64,000 nucleotides of DNA, taken from contig VTPC01090558.1 in NCBI GenBank assembly GCA_011009095.1, positions 1,115 to 65,114 of the forward strand, given 5' to 3'. Position numbers and translations under genes: made by a program. Numbering within the stretch: position 1 is the stretch's first letter; every line of letters starts with the position of its first letter. Of this stretch, positions 59,646 through 64,000 are shown in pieces. This DNA comes from Ignelater luminosus (Eukaryota > Arthropoda > Insecta > Coleoptera > Elateridae). Under the pieces are notes generated by a model that worked only from the letters and a program-made list of their open reading frames with translations, did not search any database and was not told the origin of the DNA.

Positions 59646-59733
59646 TCTCTTTTTGTTCTTAAGATTCTTCACCCAGACCATCGTGTAAAATAGTACAGTG
59701 TGTTATTAAGATTAAAAGTGACATAATAGTATA

Positions 59734-61011
59734 AGGAATGGTCCGTTTAAAATATGGCAGATTAAATTATTACAAAAACCGAGAAAAAACCATAAATGAA
59801 TTAAACTTTTATTTATTCTTTGAATACATTTTCTAACCTACAAAATAATGCCAAATTATTTAAGAAAAATTTTAAGAACTATAAAATAACCGAGTTTTTT
59901 TCTTGATTCCCAACATAAGCTTTTGCACATCCTCATCCATACTGCTAGATGTCTGTCTCTGTTTTATTCTAAACTGTCGCATGTCTGAAATGTTAGATTT
60001 TGTATTTCTGTTTTCTTTTGGTTTGCATCCAATACCTCTCTGTAAGACGTAACTCAGGGCAATTTGGTGGATTCATAGCTTTAGGAGCAATTTGAATGTT
60101 GTTTTCTTCATAAAATTCTTTTGCACCATGACTGTAGTGGCACGAAGCTAAGTCCGGCCAAAAGAAAACAGCAACTCTATGGAGGTCTAAAAAGGGTTTT
60201 AGTCTTGTTTTTGGGCATTCTTGCACATAAATTTTGGTGTTAATTGAACCCTTTGTTATAAATTCTTCACTTTTCAAGTCGCAGCTGCAGATAGCCTGCT
60301 AAATCAGGTACTTTTTTGGATATTTGGTAATTCTTATATTTATATTTAGAATCTACATTTTCTCTGATCAGCAACATAATACTCTTGCCCTGGGATCTGA
60401 CTGAAATCTACAAAGCAGTAGGTTTCATCATCCATGATGCAGCAATCAAATTTTGTTAGAAAATTATCATATAATTTTCTGGCTTGTTTTGGCAACTTTT
60501 TGCTTAGTAGGATCCCTATTTGGAACTTTCTGTACTTTAGACCATTTTTCACTTTAATTCGATGAACTGTGCTTTTTGATGTACCAGCTACCTAACACAG
60601 CAACAGTCCTTTCTGATATGGCTGAGGATTTTTCTGAAATTGCTTAATTATATTTTTCTCTTTTTTTATTGGGTTTCCTCTTTCCACCTAAACCAATTTT
60701 TCTTTCTATTGACAATCGTTTTTTATGATTACTTATTACATTTTGTACCGTTGAATGTGGGATTTTTAAACTTTTTGCGAGTCGGACTTGAAAAATATTG
60801 CAATTTTTTAAATATTTGTTCAAGATTAAAAGTCTTCGTTCTATTTCATTCATCTTAAACTTTCTCAAAGAGTAAATTATTTTAAAGTAGTTAGTTGCTA
60901 AATTAACATTGCAATGACAGTTAACAAATGACAAAATTGTTTTACAATTGAACTGCAAACAAGGCTACTAGACCAAGAATTATCCTGCTAAATTTTAAAT
61001 GTACCATTCCT
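59734..61011 (-). mobile_element. Tc1/mariner-like transposon of the DD37E type
   Basis: The element is 1278 bp. Its termini start AGGAATGGTCCGTTTAAAAT (left) and AGGAATGGTACATTTAAAAT (right, inverted), flanked by TA at 59732-59733 and 61012-61013. The interior carries a broken minus-strand transposase. Confidence 0.88.
59993..60868 (-). pseudogene. DD37E transposase, degenerate
   Basis: The N-terminal HTH region lies at 60644-60868 (RRLLILNKYLK, then SLKIPHSTVQNVI). The first acidic motif, CCIMDDETYC, is at 60346-60552. The second (FFWPDLASCHYSH) and third (CPELRLTERYW) are at 59993-60277. I count 37 residues between the second Asp and the Glu of TERYW, which defines the DD37E group known from mosquitoes. 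Stops and frame changes separate the blocks. Confidence 0.85.
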
Positions 61012-61013
61012 TA

Positions 61014-62707
61014 GTAAACACAGAAGTTTGACAGACTGTACCATGCAAATCATACAAAGGCGCTTTTACTTGGAATGGCACATTATGTTTTGTTCCTCAC
61101 ATAGAGTGAGAACTTTTTTGCCTAGGATAAGATTAACTCATTTTTAAGCCTGTGGAAAAAGTAATTTTTTATGACGTTGGAAAAGACATTGTATGTTTGA
61201 ATTTAGATCTCAAAATCTAAAAATCTATCAAAAACTTGAGGTTGAACTTTTAGATGGAATGCTATAGTTTAACTTACCCTACCTATAACTAAAAATAAAA
61301 AAGGAACAAAAAGGTATGGTCAACCAACTTCTAAAATAATGTGTATCGGATTATTTTCTAAAAGAACTTTATTTTAATCATATAGGAATAAATTTAGGAG
61401 GTTGTGTAATGTTCTTAATTTTTTAACTTTCCAAACTGATACTATAGCATGAGCCTGTCTTTATCTGTTTTTTTTCTTCACAGTATAAACTCTCTCTTGA
61501 TAATATTTTGGGTATTAGTATGTCAAACATTTTACTACAGGTAAGGGAAGGTTAAACAAACCAGACAGGTTTTATTAAGAATTGACAAGAAATTGGCTGA
61601 CTTAATCAATGTAACTCAGCAGCAGTAGTAGTATTGGTCAAGCCTTATTTTTATGTAGATATTTGTGTTAACTTTTGTTTTTATTTTAGTATACTAAATA
61701 TGTCATTACAAGCAATATAAATAAATGAACAATAATACCATCGATTAATCCAAAGATCTGGAATAATATAGGATTTAGATAGGAATACCAGTAAGTTATA
61801 AACCTTTATTTTTGCAAAAAGTATGCAGATCTTGTGTAGAGAAATTAGCATTAAAAATTTATTTTAATGAGAACTACAACATGATTTGTAAACTACTCTT
61901 ACAAAAATACTGCTATAAAACTGTCATTGTACAAAAGAAGATCTTAACTGCGTGCATCAGCTAACTAAAGAGAATTACAAATTTAGATTGAAATAATAAT
62001 AACAAGAATGTATTGTTATTATAGTTAATACATTTAAAATGTTTTATATAACCTAGTAACAGTAAGTAGATGAAATGAATGTTGAACTTTGACTAACATT
62101 GCTAACTCAAATTTATGCAGTTCAAATCATTTTTTCCACAGCGACAGTAGCAATTGAAAATTGAACTGTTTTATTATAAGATGGTAGTTTCTAAAATAAT
62201 AAGTGTTACTTTTTTTATTATCTATTAAATAGAATGGACACCATTTACAAAAATATCATTTCCTTATAATTATCATATAATATCTGATTGTAGTAAATTT
62301 CAAGTTTTAAGAGAGATTGTTATAGCCTACGTATTGGTGTGTTTGCATGACTGTACAAAAATTTTTAGTGTAAATTGGAAGAATAATATTAAGTGTACAA
62401 GTACGGTGAAGAATGGAAAATTCTCAAGATCATAGGCTTTAAATAATGTTTATTTTTACTTCTTACACAAATATAATTATTATAAAGTAAAAAAATATAT
62501 GTATTAACTATTTAATAAAATAATTACTTATATTTAAAAAAGATCTTTTGCACTTTGCGGCAGTAACAGCTTTGCAACTTATAAATACACCTTGATGAAT
62601 AAAAAGAAAATGCTAGGCATTACATTACTTAAGTCTAAAGCTATAAAATAACTATATTTTTATTGATTCTGGTGGTTGTCCATGCATGTCCCTTGAAGGC
62701 ATTTCTT
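61014..62707. other. Intergenic AT-rich DNA
   Basis: No gene, RNA or repeat family recognised. A minus-strand AATAAA at 62659-62664 lies about 45 nt past the aquaporin stop. Confidence 0.4.
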
Positions 62708-64000
62708 TTACGATAAATTAATATCATGTTTACTTCCATCCAGACGTTTTAGCTGTAAATAGTTTTATAATTACTATAGATTATTAAGACAGTGAGGTAA
62801 AGTGCTATTGATAAAGTTGGGCAAATTTTACTAACATTATCCCAGACTTTACGTTACCTTCACTCTCAATAGTCCTTATGTTACTTTGCTTGTAAAATAA
62901 AACAAAAAATTTAATTCATTTCATAAGACCAGCTTATGAAGTTGACTGTCTAAATGTTTCCAAAAAATATTTTGAACCGTTTAAACTTTATAATAAGTTA
63001 AGTTTTAAAGTAAATGTTTTGCTATTTATGTAACAGCATCGTAATCTAATAAGTGCTAAAATAGTGATTTATGTAACAAGGATGTAAAGTGCAACATTTA
63101 ACATTTAAATTCCCATAAGTACCAAAATGGCACTTTACAGTCGTGTTGCATGTTTTTTCTACTCCAGTGAAAATATTTAAAAAATAGAGAATTCAATTTT
63201 ACCTAGGAGTGTTCATTTTTTATTTTTAAGTGGGATTTTATCTTTGCAAAAACATGTTCCAAAGTAAATCTCTCTCAAAATGTAGTCTCCATTAAAGCGG
63301 GGCAAAGCACTTTGGTAAAGTGTTTCAATCGCTGTGTTTGAATTACTTTTTGAAATGAATGCTTGGTTTTGGATTCCTTTCAAGAATTGAGTACTTCCAT
63401 AAGGGCATGAAGAAATTTCACAAGAACTTAAAACACTTTTGCAAGAGCTTGAAGCATTTTTCAATATTTCAAGCACTTATAAAAGCTTTACTCAGCAACT
63501 TGTGATTGGTATACTTTTACAAAAAACAAATAGTTTAATAGGATAGGTCTAACAACAAAAAGGAAATGTTCTCTTTAGTCATATAATAAAAAAAAATTTA
63601 TTTCTTTTAAATTACTTTTTGACCATTCAAAATATTTTCTGAGAAATCTTGCTGTATAAGTGTTTCATAAAATGGTATAGTAATAATAAAGTTCGTTAGA
63701 TATTAAGAAGTAATTACATGAAGGTTTACCTCTTTTTCATCCGTAACTACTGCTGTATATCTTTCAATAATTTTTAGAGGGCCTGTTGATGGAGCAGTAA
63801 ACACATATTTGTACAACAAACCAGCAGCAATACCTCCAAGAATAGGGCCAATCCAATAAACCTATCAGAAAAAAGTTTACTTATTCTCCAAATCTTTTTG
63901 GAATATGTGTTTTCTATAACTTACCCAATGATCGTCCCAAATATTGGCAACAACAGCTGAACCAAAGGAACGTGCAGGGTTCATACTTGAACCAGTATAA
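62708..64000 (-). CDS. Aquaporin, C-terminal part (Prip-like)
   Basis: Three exons on the minus strand: 63925 to beyond 64000, 63730-63861 and a 45-nt last exon, 62708-62752, all joined in phase 0. The first carries the second NPA box within [15 protein letters not shown], followed by Arg, the selectivity-filter residue. The second starts [10 protein letters not shown] and forms membrane helix 6, then a cytosolic tail. The last adds [14 protein letters not shown] and a TAA. These are features of water-specific insect aquaporins of the Prip/Drip group. The N-terminal half lies beyond the window edge. The last small exon is inferred from its acceptor (TTTACAG), phase and stop, and is less certain than the other two. 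Confidence 0.85.
62753..63729 (-). other. Last intron of the aquaporin gene
   Basis: Donor GTAAAC at 63724-63729, acceptor TTTACAG at 62753-62759, minus strand. An 87-codon open frame at 63213-63476 inside it has several cysteines but no splice-compatible link or family resemblance. An alternative terminal exon cannot be excluded. Confidence 0.5.

Noticed and set aside
63213-63476. Cys-containing 87-codon frame in the last aquaporin intron
   Set aside because: No signal peptide or cysteine spacing of a known family, and the splice phases do not require it.
1-64000. CRISPR arrays, operons or bacterial-type genes
   Set aside because: The DNA is an insect nuclear genome; no regularly spaced direct repeats or polycistronic layout were seen.

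Overview
This is an AT-rich eukaryotic window with spliced genes, chitin-binding cuticle genes, a ZAD zinc-finger gene and many Tc1/mariner, hAT and Copia elements. That points to an insect. A beetle is my guess from the style of the repeats and the CPAP3 set, but nothing in the window proves the order.

Layout. (1) 1-1252 (-): a secreted Pro/Gln-rich protein, running off the left edge, with a six-nucleotide coding first exon. (2) 2192-25906 (-): a tandem, co-oriented array of four CPAP3 (obstructor) genes. Each encodes a signal peptide followed by three six-cysteine peritrophin-A chitin-binding domains, one per exon. They are obst-B-like (2192-3689), an obst-A-type paralogue with a 6.6 kb intron (4700-12291), obst-A (13241-15539) and another obst-A/D-type paralogue (23660-25906). 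I rebuilt all four by splice-phase matching; they give closed reading frames of 232, 237, 240 and 278 aa. (3) 28.6-61 kb: a transposon-dense zone. It holds a broken mariner (28631-29925), a Copia LTR element carrying an assembly gap (30430-33638), nested palindromic elements (33879-35292), a hAT relic (35554-37806), a DD41D mariner (41205-42509), a third mariner (44978-46241), a 4.8 kb BED-finger hAT with elements nested inside it (50661-55469), two hAT-type MITEs (55510-55746), a fragment of an unclassified transposon-like gene (56.7-57.6 kb) and a DD37E Tc1/mariner element (59734-61011). (4) Inside that zone is one intact host gene, a four-exon ZAD plus ten C2H2-finger transcription factor (47348-50180, +). 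(5) 62708-64000 (-): the 3' part of an aquaporin gene.

How the parts relate. The CPAP3 proteins are secreted extracellular chitin-binding proteins that act together in cuticle chitin organisation. The Pro/Gln-rich secreted protein beside them may also be cuticular, but that is inference. The zinc-finger and aquaporin genes are unrelated neighbours separated by transposon debris.

The most informative structures are the stacked insertions. Their order can be read from intact target-site duplications: 8 bp at two hATs and two MITEs, 5 bp at the Copia element, and TA or TTAA at the others. I found no sign of a new defence or biosynthetic system. The notable content is the CPAP3 cluster and the nested transposons.
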